This document shows positions 10,697 through 18,186 of a DNA stretch of 33,995 nt, piece after piece. The stretch is from Candidatus Hinthialibacter antarcticus. Lineage in GTDB: Bacteria > Hinthialibacterota > Hinthialibacteria > Hinthialibacterales > Hinthialibacteraceae. The notes beneath the pieces are model-generated. The model was given only the letters and a program-made list of their open reading frames with translations. It was not told the origin of the DNA and did not search any database. The translations under genes and the position numbers were made by a program. The DNA is taken from contig JAVCCE010000024.1 in assembly GCA_030765645.1 (NCBI GenBank), forward strand, positions 1-33,995, in the 5' to 3' direction. Numbering within the stretch: the stretch's first letter is position 1; every line of letters begins with the position of its first letter.

Positions 10697-10927
10697 ATGA
10701 ACTGGAAAGAGTACATCGAACAGCAACCGGGCGTTATGTTAGGCAAGCCTGTGATTAAGGGTACTCGCTTGACTGTAGAAATGGTTTTAGAAAGCATGGC
10801 TGAAGGCGCGACAGAAGCAGACCTTCTTGAAGCCCACCCCCGCTTGCGCCCGATACATATTAAAGCCGTTCACGCCTATGCCGCCGCCTCACTTTCCGCA
10901 GACAAAATCCTTTCACTGACAGACTGA
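10697..10927 (+). CDS. DUF433 domain-containing protein (antitoxin-like), orphan
   Basis: A 76-residue protein matching DUF433 over its whole length. Visible family marks are the PGVMLGKPVIKGTRLTVEMV segment (residues 11-30) and LLEAHPRLRPIHIKAVHAYAA, which correspond to the small winged-helix-like DNA-binding fold of this family. DUF433 proteins are commonly the antitoxin partner of a PIN-like (DUF5615) toxin encoded directly downstream. Here the next 157 bp hold no such ORF, so the gene is an orphan or the toxin has been lost. GGGG at about 10687-10690 is a modest ribosome binding site. A palindromic repeat lies just upstream, often a sign of local rearrangement. Confidence 0.85.
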   Translation: MNWKEYIEQQPGVMLGKPVIKGTRLTVEMVLESMAEGATEADLLEAHPRLRPIHIKAVHAYAAASLSADKILSLTD

Positions 10928-11084
10928 TCCATTTTCGTGAACGTGCGGCTTATTGGAAAATTCGTTTTTGAATCTTATTCTCAATTTTTTATATTCCCTC
11001 TGAATGTTTCATTCTCTCCTCTCGTATCACTCTTTGAAAGCAGTTCATAACCTACAGAAATGATACGAATAGGAGCGCGAAACC

Positions 11085-11681
11085 ATGAATCAAAGTCAAG
11101 TGAAAAGAAGTGTCGATTGGATTGGGATTGCCATCATTGCCGCAATGGTGGGGGTGTTGTGTGTTTCCGGGGCTTTTGCACAGACCGCTAGTTCAGATAA
11201 GGTGTTGTTCGTCCAGGTTAAAACGGAAGACGGCGTGAACATTGATGCGAGCCTGCCGTTCTCCGTGTTAGAAACGCTGATCGATTCCGCTCCCAAAGAG
11301 CTCGATGAGATTGTGAAAAAACATTCGGTGCACGTCAGAGAGATGCTGGCGGAGCTGAAAAAGATGGAAGGCAAAGATTTGGTGCGCGTCATCGGCGCCA
11401 ACGATGTTCGGATCGGCGTACTCGCCTGGCAATCTGAAGAAGATAATTTTATCAAAGTTAATGTGAAGCCCGGCGGTGAAGACGAGGACGTCGAAGAAGT
11501 TAACATCTGTTTGCCCAAGGGGCTGGTTACAATCGCATTGGCCGCAGCCAAAGACCTTGATCTGGGCGAAGATCAAAAAGAAATCGGCAAGATCGTTGAA
11601 GAAATCATGAAAGCGGTTAGCGAAGGCATGAAACAAGGCGGCGACAATGGCGACGATCACAACGGAGAGAATGAGCAATAA
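11085..11681 (+). CDS. Small secreted acidic protein of unknown function
   Basis: A 198-residue protein. Residues 1-33 form a long signal peptide (basic start, hydrophobic IAIIAAMVGVLCVSGAF, cleavage after FAQ). The mature part begins with a strand-rich segment (VLFVQVKTEDGVNIDASLPF) and continues through a helix pair. It then has a second strand segment (VNICLPKGLVTIAL) and an acidic/amide C-terminus rich in Asp, Gly, Asn and His. The two similar 'V(N)I-x-LP' strand-turn-helix units (INIDASLPFSVLETL-like and VNICLPKGLVTIAL) suggest an internal duplication. AGGAG at about 11071 supports the ATG. It converges with ispG across a large inverted repeat. No function can be assigned. Confidence 0.65.
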   Translation: MNQSQVKRSVDWIGIAIIAAMVGVLCVSGAFAQTASSDKVLFVQVKTEDGVNIDASLPFSVLETLIDSAPKELDEIVKKHSVHVREMLAELKKMEGKDLVRVIGANDVRIGVLAWQSEEDNFIKVNVKPGGEDEDVEEVNICLPKGLVTIALAAAKDLDLGEDQKEIGKIVEEIMKAVSEGMKQGGDNGDDHNGENEQ

Positions 11682-11707
11682 GCAATAGTCCGAGTGAGTT
11701 GATTGGA

Positions 11708-11803
11708 TCAACTTGGGGAGGGCGAACCTCCTGGTGAGCCGCGTGAGAACAAAACCATTTCTCATACCCGCGGCTCGTCGGGAGACTCGCCCTCCCCTTG
11801 GTT
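11708..11803. repeat. Large inverted repeat (about 35-bp arms) between convergent genes
   Basis: The left arm (11708-11743) and right arm (11769-11803) are inverted copies. They share GGGGAGGGCGA, CTCC and GAGCCGCG blocks with a few substitutions, several of which allow G-U pairing in RNA read on the plus strand. The 25-bp centre is AT-rich. It can fold as a strong hairpin at the convergent 3' ends of the 11085 gene and ispG, so it may act as a bidirectional terminator. The arm motif resembles dispersed intergenic palindromes. The right arm ends 16 bp from the ispG stop codon. Confidence 0.8.
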
Positions 11804-11819
11804 TGTCTAACGATGGATT

Positions 11820-12725
11820 TTACGGCTTGAAGGCAAAACGCGGCAGTCCAAGATAATGCAGCAGCAAATGTCCAACCACCACTTCGAGGCGCGAATCTTC
11901 CGTCAGTGAAATACGGATGGTGTCGCCCAAGCCCATCTGCAATAGCGAGCCGAGTCCCGCCCACGAGTTAATCACCGCCGCGCGACCACAGCCCGCTTCG
12001 GTCACGCCGAGGTGGAGTGGGTACGGCGAAGTCTTGGCGAAAATCTGATACGCGTCGATGATCCAACGGGCGTCGTTGGCTTTCAGCGAAACCACCATGT
12101 TCTCCACGCCTTCTTCTTCCATCAAGCGTACGGAATTTTGCGCACTGATGGCGAGCGCTTCGGCGGAATGGTCGCCGTATTTTTCTAAAAGATCGCGATC
12201 CAGCGAGCCTGCATTAACGCCGACGCGAATCGGGATGTTGCGGGCGACGGCTTCGCGGGCAATTTTTTTGAGCAATTTGGGGTCGCGAATGTTGCCGGGG
12301 TTGATGCGCAACTTGTGCGTGCCTGCTTCAAGCGCGGCCAACGCCATCGGTGGACGAAAATGAATATCGGCGACCAATGGAATGGGCGAATCTTTTACGA
12401 TTCGCTCAAACGTGCCCGCCGAGCCTTCGTCAGGAACGCTGACGCGGTTGATGTCGGCGTGGAAGGGCTGCAATTCCATCGCGTCTTCCCAGCAGTTAAT
12501 TTGCTTGAGAATGTTTTGCTCGCGGTCGGGCAGATTTTCAGGATTGATGCTATAGACGTTGTCGATCTCGCGCATGGCGGAGTCGTAATCGGTGGTTGGC
12601 ACTTTGACCATGGTTTGAACGGCGATGGGGTGGTTTTCGCCGATGGATACATCGCCGATGGTCACGGCTTTGGTTTGACGCCGGGGGCGCAACACGGGCG
12701 CCAGAGGAGGCGTAGCGGTACTCAT
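11820..12725 (-). CDS. ispG: IspG-like 4-hydroxy-3-methylbut-2-enyl diphosphate synthase, lacking the C-terminal iron-sulfur domain
   Basis: IspG converts methylerythritol cyclodiphosphate to HMBPP in the MEP pathway. The 301 residues from ATG 12725 match the N-terminal TIM barrel: VQTMVKVPTTD, LVADIHFRPPMALAALEAG, LRINPGNI, IPIRVGVNAGSLD, GVTEAGCG, and GLGDTIRISLTED. Between REIDN and RVSVPD there are about 25 more residues than usual. The protein ends LGLPRFAFKP just where the family continues into the C-P-x-C...C...E domain that holds the [4Fe-4S] cluster, and none of the three downstream minus-strand frames supplies it. So it is truncated, pseudogenised, or relies on a separately encoded part. 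The start overlaps the ligase stop (TAATG), so the two are coupled. The same frame stays open to 13070, but that part is only a shadow of the upstream gene. Confidence 0.85.
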   Translation of the reverse strand: MSTATPPLAPVLRPRRQTKAVTIGDVSIGENHPIAVQTMVKVPTTDYDSAMREIDNVYSINPENLPDREQNILKQINCWEDAMELQPFHADINRVSVPDEGSAGTFERIVKDSPIPLVADIHFRPPMALAALEAGTHKLRINPGNIRDPKLLKKIAREAVARNIPIRVGVNAGSLDRDLLEKYGDHSAEALAISAQNSVRLMEEEGVENMVVSLKANDARWIIDAYQIFAKTSPYPLHLGVTEAGCGRAAVINSWAGLGSLLQMGLGDTIRISLTEDSRLEVVVGHLLLHYLGLPRFAFKP

Positions 12726-14530
12726 TAGTTTCGTTCCTCGATTTCTTGTTTGATGCGCCGGGCGGTTTCTTCCATCCGGGCGACGTCTTCTGTCCGGTCG
12801 AGCGCTTGGTAAAGTTTGGCGGCGAGGTCGTAATAGCGCGGTCGGGCAGGAAAGAGCGCTTGTGCGGCGCGAAGTTCCTGTATGGCTTCTTCGGTATATC
12901 CTAGCGCAAACAGCGCTTCGGCCAAATCGGCGCGTAACGTTGCACGGCGCGGCGCCCGGGCGACTGCCCGGTGCATGCAATTGAGGCGCGTCTGTTGTGC
13001 GATGGGGGTTGGAGTTCTCGCCCAGAGATTGCCCAAACTGTTCCAGGAGGACGCGTCGCTTGGGTCCCAAAGGACGGCGCGTTCGTACGCGGTTCGCGCC
13101 GGGTAAAATTTTTCGTCAAGCAGACTGTAATAGCCCTCATCGGCGGCGAGGCGGTTGGCGTACTTGCATCCTGCAAAATACCCCCAGCAAAGGAATAGGA
13201 GGATTGCCAGCGCCCAATTGATTGCTATAGGCCATTGTCGAATGGATTGCATCTGGATTTTTGAAACGGAAACTGCACTCATTAAAAAGAGCGGAACATA
13301 CCACAGTTCCGGCAAACGGTTGTGGAAATCAACGCATGACAGAAACACGAATACGCTGCAAGCGCCGAATGCCGCCCAGACGGCGGCGCGATCAGGAACC
13401 GGTTGGCGCCAGCGTTTCCATAGATAGGCAAAGACAACCAGCAATAACCAAGTAAGCAAGACGGCGCCAATCAGTCCGCCTTCGACCGTGCTTTCAAGAA
13501 ATACATTATGGACATAACGCGCTTCGAGGTCGCCGGGGCGGATGTGCTGGGCATAGAATCCTTCGAATCCTTCGAGGCCGACGCCGAAGCAGGGGTGGTC
13601 TTGAATGACCGCTAACGCGCCGCGATAGAAGTGGGTGCGCGCAACGATGGTAGACAGCGTCATCAGCCGGTCGCCGAACAAATGAGCGGGAAGAATGAAA
13701 ATTGCGCCCGCCAGTGCGATGATTGGCGCTGATAGTGATAGGGCGATTGCCTTCCACGTGATGCGTCCGCCGCGCTGCAGCCACTCAAACAACGCTATCA
13801 GAACAAACGTCAGCGCCAGCGCCAACAACGCGCTACGCGAGAAGGTGCGGTAAATCCCTGTTGTTAGAATGAACCCCGCGAGGCAGAGCGCGATGCGCGC
13901 GCCCCAGGTTTTCGACTGGCGAAGCAATAACCACAGCGGCCATAAGCAGAGAACAAAATAGCCTGCGGTGTGGTTGGGATTGCCGAAATTTCCCATGGCG
14001 CGATTGGCTTCGAGCGAGACGATCATTTCCGCGTTCATGGTTTCGTCGTACATTGGATTCGTGCGCAAGGCTTCGATGAGTTCGCCGTGTCCAGTCCACT
14101 GCACATAGAGTGCTTGCAGCGCCGCCGCCGCGCCGCCAATGACCAGCGCCATAGTAAGTGTGCGGCGGTGGGACGTTGAGAAGTTCATCAGTCGCAAGAC
14201 GGTCCATAAGAAAAGAAGCGCTACGAGATTTGAAAAAGCGTTGCCTGCGCGAAAAAAATCGGGCGCGTAGGACAGGCTGACGGCGGAGGCCGCGACCCCC
14301 AAGAATGCGGGCAAAAAAAACGGTTCGTGGTTGAGTTGGCGAACGGCGCCCCGCCATCCGTATTGCGCGATCAACACCGCGACGCACAAATATAAAAACG
14401 AGCGGAACGCAAAGGCGATATCGTAATGAATGAGTTGCGGCAATAGCGGCGCGAGAAAAAACAACACCGCCAGCGCGCCGACGATGACGGCGTGATGGCG
14501 CGTATTGAGCGTGAGTGGGGCGTCGTTCAT
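12725..14530 (-). CDS. O-antigen ligase / Wzy-like polymerase membrane protein with C-terminal TPR region
   Basis: A 601-residue integral membrane protein. About ten to twelve hydrophobic segments cover residues 12-455. The Wzy_C (O-antigen ligase, PF04932-type) hallmarks are visible: FGNPNHTAGYFVL near residue 186, TFSRSALLALAL, and the large extracytoplasmic loop with IQDHPCFGVGLEGF and RYVHNVFLES followed by a hydrophobic segment. The last 130 residues form tetratricopeptide-like helices (YSLLDEKFYPARTAYERAVLWDPS..., AVARAPRRATLRADLAEALF, EEAIQELRAAQALFP). The family transfers or polymerises undecaprenol-linked glycans at the periplasmic face of the inner membrane. Some members with TPR tails act on proteins instead, so the substrate is open. 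It starts 28 bp after the VWA gene and overlaps ispG by one base. Confidence 0.88.
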   Translation of the reverse strand: MNDAPLTLNTRHHAVIVGALAVLFFLAPLLPQLIHYDIAFAFRSFLYLCVAVLIAQYGWRGAVRQLNHEPFFLPAFLGVAASAVSLSYAPDFFRAGNAFSNLVALLFLWTVLRLMNFSTSHRRTLTMALVIGGAAAALQALYVQWTGHGELIEALRTNPMYDETMNAEMIVSLEANRAMGNFGNPNHTAGYFVLCLWPLWLLLRQSKTWGARIALCLAGFILTTGIYRTFSRSALLALALTFVLIALFEWLQRGGRITWKAIALSLSAPIIALAGAIFILPAHLFGDRLMTLSTIVARTHFYRGALAVIQDHPCFGVGLEGFEGFYAQHIRPGDLEARYVHNVFLESTVEGGLIGAVLLTWLLLVVFAYLWKRWRQPVPDRAAVWAAFGACSVFVFLSCVDFHNRLPELWYVPLFLMSAVSVSKIQMQSIRQWPIAINWALAILLFLCWGYFAGCKYANRLAADEGYYSLLDEKFYPARTAYERAVLWDPSDASSWNSLGNLWARTPTPIAQQTRLNCMHRAVARAPRRATLRADLAEALFALGYTEEAIQELRAAQALFPARPRYYDLAAKLYQALDRTEDVARMEETARRIKQEIEERN

Positions 14531-14557
14531 TGCTCCGACCCTTTGCGGGCGAATCCG

Positions 14558-16492
14558 CTAAAGCGAGGCCAAGCGATTGGCCAACCAGGATTCGAGCAAC
14601 GCAAGCAGCAAGCAAATAAAAATCAGCACGATGCGAAGATCAAATCCGCCCTGCATTTTTCCGAGCGCATCATTGATTGAATCGAGATCGACAAACTCGA
14701 TGCCGTAGCGGGCTTGCAGTTGCTGGCGTTCGTCTTGGGTGAGCATGGTCAGGTCTGATTCAAATCGGCGTTGCGGGGGCGTCCAGTTTTCTTGTCGCGT
14801 TACGCGCGCGGCGTCTTTGGCGAGTTCCCACATCAGGGCGGGGAACAGCGGCGACAATAGTGCGCCTTGGTTGGTAGACAGCGGCGCGTTGAGCAGCCAG
14901 ATGCGTCCTTGTCCGAGCGTGAAGCCAGCCAAGCTATGCGCGGTCGCGGCGCCATATTCGTAGGCCGTCGTCGGTTGCGCTTCGCTGCGGGTGAGTGCGC
15001 CGTGTTGCTTCGGGGTCCAATCATCCCAGGCGGATTTCGGCCAGACCGAAAGGGCGTCGCCCAGTGTTTCTATTGATGAAACTGTGATCGAACCTGCCTG
15101 CGCTTCTGTATTTTCCGGCAGCCATTCCCAGCCGAGTTCTCCCAAAAATTCCGCCCATGCGCCTTGGGGAACTTCGCCGCCGGTCATAACCAGGACCGCG
15201 CCGCCTTGTTTGGCGAACTCTATCACTAACGAAGTTTCCGCCGCCGACCATTCCGTCCGCCAGGCTGGATTCAACACCAACCAATCATCATCGGGACTCA
15301 ATGCTTCGAGTGAAGTTGGGGCGTAATGAATTTGAATGGGGCCTGTTTGCGTATCGTCTGGTTTCACTGACGCCCGCAAGACGGCGAGCGACGATGAAGG
15401 CGCCGTTTCGTCCGCTGCGAGAACAATGTTGAACTGCGTTTGAATGGGGACCTGAAATTCTAACTGATTGTCGATGGGCAATGGGTCGTCTGGTTCGATT
15501 TGAATCCGCCATTGGGAAGCGTAGGTCTCTTCATTCGTTTTGATCGCGACCAAATCGCCTGCGGACGCGGTGAATGAAAAGGGGACGCGCTGAACGCCGG
15601 ATGTGTTGCCGGGAAACGAAACGTCGTTTTGCAATACGTCTTCGTCGGCATCAACGCGGGTGACGGTCAAGCCGCCGTTGACGGTTTCTTGCCAGCCGAT
15701 CGCGCCTGTATAGCCCGTGAATGATTCCCACCCCGCGACGCCCCATGGCGGAAGCGAAATGGCGTCGATGTCGCACCATAAATTGACCGCAGGTTCAGTG
15801 CCAACTACCGCGACAATACAGGGCGGTACGCTGGACGGGGGAACCGGTCCGTCTAACAGGGATTGCCAAGGCAAGCGTTGCCCATCGGTAATGATGACGA
15901 TGCGCTCGCCGCTGTTGAGTTGACTGCGGAGAGAGGCAAATAAATCAATGGAAGACGCGCCGTTTGCGGTTGGCGTCTCTTCAAAGAGCAAGTCGATTTC
16001 GGCGCGGCTCAGCGGGTTTAACGCGGCTGCGGCGCTGGCGCCAACCGATGCGGCGTCCCAACGGTAGGTTCTGAGCGCAAGCCCGCCGAGCGATTGCTTG
16101 ACGTTGTTCCATGCGTCATTGGCGCGGGGCATCCATTGCGCGTCGCCGTCGTCGTAGCCCATGCTGTATGACGAATCAATCACAGCAATTTGCTGTTGTA
16201 ACGCGCTGGCGAACGGCAGCCAACTCCATAGGCGCGCGCCTGCGCCGCTGGTTTGCCAACGCGGCCCGGCCAGAGCCAAGAGGATCATCGCCAACAACAA
16301 CGTGCGAAGAATCAACAATAATAATTCTTGCAGTTGCGGGTTGATGAAATCTTTTTCCTTCGCCTCAAGCAAAAAGCGAATCAGCGGGAAGTCAACGCGC
16401 TGAATCTGGTCTTCGCGGCGGCGGCGAAAGATCCACGGCAGCGCTAGAATAGGGAACGCCCACAATAAGAATGGATTGGCAAATGTGAACAT
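14558..16492 (-). CDS. BatA-like membrane protein with von Willebrand factor A domain
   Basis: A 644-residue membrane protein. The N-terminus MFTFANPFLLWAFPILAL is typical of BatA-type 'aerotolerance regulator' proteins. A second membrane segment lies at residues 55-80 (LLLLILRTLLLAMILLALAG). The VWA domain follows with an intact metal-ion-dependent adhesion start DSSYS at 106-110. A long beta-rich extracytoplasmic region and a glutamine amidotransferase-like segment (WLVLNP... VLVMTGGEVPQGAW) come next, and a C-terminal transmembrane helix (LRIVLIFICLLLALLES) closes it. This order matches the long BatA-like proteins of Planctomycetes and relatives. Such proteins are thought to work with MoxR ATPases and DUF58 proteins, none of which is adjacent here. 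Its paralogue lies at 29164-31077. No clear ribosome binding site is visible at the ATG. Confidence 0.85.
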   Translation of the reverse strand: MFTFANPFLLWAFPILALPWIFRRRREDQIQRVDFPLIRFLLEAKEKDFINPQLQELLLLILRTLLLAMILLALAGPRWQTSGAGARLWSWLPFASALQQQIAVIDSSYSMGYDDGDAQWMPRANDAWNNVKQSLGGLALRTYRWDAASVGASAAAALNPLSRAEIDLLFEETPTANGASSIDLFASLRSQLNSGERIVIITDGQRLPWQSLLDGPVPPSSVPPCIVAVVGTEPAVNLWCDIDAISLPPWGVAGWESFTGYTGAIGWQETVNGGLTVTRVDADEDVLQNDVSFPGNTSGVQRVPFSFTASAGDLVAIKTNEETYASQWRIQIEPDDPLPIDNQLEFQVPIQTQFNIVLAADETAPSSSLAVLRASVKPDDTQTGPIQIHYAPTSLEALSPDDDWLVLNPAWRTEWSAAETSLVIEFAKQGGAVLVMTGGEVPQGAWAEFLGELGWEWLPENTEAQAGSITVSSIETLGDALSVWPKSAWDDWTPKQHGALTRSEAQPTTAYEYGAATAHSLAGFTLGQGRIWLLNAPLSTNQGALLSPLFPALMWELAKDAARVTRQENWTPPQRRFESDLTMLTQDERQQLQARYGIEFVDLDSINDALGKMQGGFDLRIVLIFICLLLALLESWLANRLASL

Positions 16493-16604
16493 AGATATAT
16501 CGCGCTAAGGCGCAGTAATGGTTTCTGTTTAAGTTTCTTTGTTACTAGCGCTGCATCAAATTGGCAATGTCCTTCAGAGATGAAACGAGCGCTTAATAAC
16601 AGGT

Positions 16605-16668
16605 GAGATTGCGTCGGTCGAAAACTCCCTCGCAATGACACTGGTGCTAGAAATATACCCTAGCACCA
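16605..16668. repeat. Intergenic repeat plus 9-bp hairpin
   Basis: 16605-16639 is a copy of the dispersed GAGATTGCG...CGCAATGAC element, seen again inverted at 26801-26827. Next to it, TGGTGCTAG (16642-16650) and CTAGCACCA (16660-16668) form a perfect hairpin with a 9-base loop. It lies downstream of the TPR lipoprotein stop on the minus strand and may mark its transcript end, though no T run follows. Confidence 0.6.
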
Positions 16669-16677
16669 ATAGGGCGC

Positions 16678-17220
16678 CTACGGCAGGCGGGCTTGGATGT
16701 TTAATGCGCCGGGATGAGCAGGGTCGAGAGCCAATAGTTGCTTCACGGTTTCCTGGGTTGCGTCAATGTTTTCTGTGAGAAAATAGACTGTCGCCAGCGC
16801 ATTCAGTGTTTCCAGGTTTTTGGGGTCTGCTTGCAGAGAAAGTTCAAACCATTCCATCGCCGGGTCGTATTGATTGCGCGCGGCGAAGGTGAGGCCCAGG
16901 TTGCGGGAATAAGCCGGATTGAGAGAATTGATTTCATACGCTGAGCGGAAGCGTTCTTCCGCCGCCGCCCAATCTTCGCGCTCGAAGGCAATGATGCCCA
17001 ATTGGTTCCAGGATTCGGCGTGGTCGGGGCGCTCGACTAAGTCTTCGAGCAATAAGGTTTCCGCCGTGGTTTCGTTGCCAGTGTTCATTTCGAGGATGCC
17101 CTGGTTGTATTTGGCAAAGGGTTGGCTGGAGCACCCGGCGAAAAGCAGCGCGGCAATACTAAAACCGGCGAACAAAAGGCCGCCGGTTGGTAGGTTCTGT
17201 GAGAGGATTCGTTTTAACAT
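16678..17220 (-). CDS. TPR repeat lipoprotein
   Basis: A 180-residue exported lipoprotein. The N-terminal hydrophobic segment ends in a lipobox LFAGC at residues 26-30, so it should be anchored to a membrane by its Cys. After the linker come about four tetratricopeptide helix pairs, with the usual alternation of Ala/Gly/Leu and Pro between units (NPAYSRNLGLTFAARNQ, AMEWFELSLQADPKNLE, LNALATVYFL, LLALDPAHPGALN). TPR lipoproteins act as scaffolds for envelope complexes; the partner is unknown. The gene starts 3 bp after the prmC stop, so it is in the prfA-prmC group. It lacks a strong ribosome binding site of its own, which fits coupling. Confidence 0.8.
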   Translation of the reverse strand: MLKRILSQNLPTGGLLFAGFSIAALLFAGCSSQPFAKYNQGILEMNTGNETTAETLLLEDLVERPDHAESWNQLGIIAFEREDWAAAEERFRSAYEINSLNPAYSRNLGLTFAARNQYDPAMEWFELSLQADPKNLETLNALATVYFLTENIDATQETVKQLLALDPAHPGALNIQARLP

Positions 17221-17223
17221 ACG

Positions 17224-18117
17224 CTATGCTTTGAGCCTGAACTGGCAGACGCGGTCTTGGTCATTTAAATCTTTGTGAATCACCACATCGCCAAATTGCG
17301 TGCGGCGGCGAACTTCCGTGCGAATCACCGGAATAATGGTCGGGTCGGCTTCGATTAAGACATAACCGCCGGGGCGAAGCAATGGAGCCGCGCCGTCGAG
17401 AATGCTCTTGATGCAGATCATGCCGTCGCGCCCGCCGTCGAGGGCGATCACGGGTTCGTGGTCGCGTATCTGGTTGGGCAATTTATTGATATCCTGGGTT
17501 TTGATGTAAGGGGGGTTGGTTACCAGAATATCAAAGTCCAAACTCAGTTCTGTCCGCATCGGCGTGAACAAGGTGCCTTCGCGCAAGGTGACGTAATTTT
17601 GTAAGTCATGGCGGCGGACATTTTGCCCGGCGACCTGAATCGCGATATTGGAGACGTCGCTGGCGATAAACTCGCCTTCTGGCATATTCAACGCCATTGA
17701 GATCACGATATTGCCTGAGCCGGTGCACATATCGTAAACGCGCGGCTCGTGGTCGGTGATGCCTTTGGTGATTTCTAATGCGGCGTCAACCAGGCATTCG
17801 GTTTCCGGGCGAGGAATAAACACGCCTTTCGAAATATGAAACGGCGTCGAATAGAACTCAACTTCTTCAATAATATAAGGAATGGGTTCGTGTTTCATGC
17901 GCCGGGTCAGGCACAGTTCAAGTTGGGCCGCTTCAACGGGAGAAACCAAGCGCTCGGGGCTGGCCAAGACTTCGGACCTGGTTTGGTGAGTTACATGGGC
18001 TACGAGCAACTCAGCGGACAGTTTGGGCGACTCGACCTTGCGCGTCTCCAAAACAGAGGTGCAATTTTCAAGGGCTTCTTTTACGTCGGCGGGCGGTTTT
18101 CGGGTCATTGCGTTCAT
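17224..18117 (-). CDS. prmC: Peptide chain release factor N5-glutamine methyltransferase
   Basis: Methylates the Gln of the GGQ motif in release factors RF1 and RF2, using S-adenosylmethionine, in the cytoplasm. The 297 residues show the helical N-terminal substrate domain and the linker with VEFYSTPFHISKGVFIPRPETE, characteristic of PrmC. The SAM-binding motif YDMCTGSGNIVISMA follows, and the catalytic NPPY is at residues 201-204 (VTNPPYIKT). The motif is DxCTGSG rather than the common DLGTGSG, a known variant. The gene lies just downstream of prfA, whose product is its substrate, a widely conserved pairing. The second in-frame ATG (18108) is an alternative start. Confidence 0.95.
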   Translation of the reverse strand: MNAMTRKPPADVKEALENCTSVLETRKVESPKLSAELLVAHVTHQTRSEVLASPERLVSPVEAAQLELCLTRRMKHEPIPYIIEEVEFYSTPFHISKGVFIPRPETECLVDAALEITKGITDHEPRVYDMCTGSGNIVISMALNMPEGEFIASDVSNIAIQVAGQNVRRHDLQNYVTLREGTLFTPMRTELSLDFDILVTNPPYIKTQDINKLPNQIRDHEPVIALDGGRDGMICIKSILDGAAPLLRPGGYVLIEADPTIIPVIRTEVRRRTQFGDVVIHKDLNDQDRVCQFRLKA

Positions 18118-18154
18118 GGTATTTTGGCCTTATCTCTAGAATCAAAATAAAAAA

Positions 18155-18179
18155 ATACTCATCCACTGCCAAGGCAGTG
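18155..18179 (-). terminator. Possible terminator or attenuator after prfA
   Basis: CACTGCC-AA-GGCAGTG at 18164-18179 forms a tight hairpin. On the minus strand it is followed, after six bases, by TATTTTTTTATTTT. The stem is 6-7 bp and the T run is slightly offset, so termination is likely partial. That would set prfA expression above that of prmC and the TPR gene. Confidence 0.45.
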
Positions 18180-18186
18180 AGGCCTC

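Noticed and set aside
11022-11068. Inverted repeat TCGTATCA ... TGATACGA before the 11085 gene
   Set aside because: Eight-base arms separated by 31 bp in an AT-rich region may well be chance, and no promoter could be aligned with it.
12726-13070. Upstream extension of the ispG frame
   Set aside because: Although the frame is open, the Arg/Pro-rich translation overlaps the coding TPR tail of the ligase gene and matches no IspG sequence. The TAATG overlap start at 12725 is natural.
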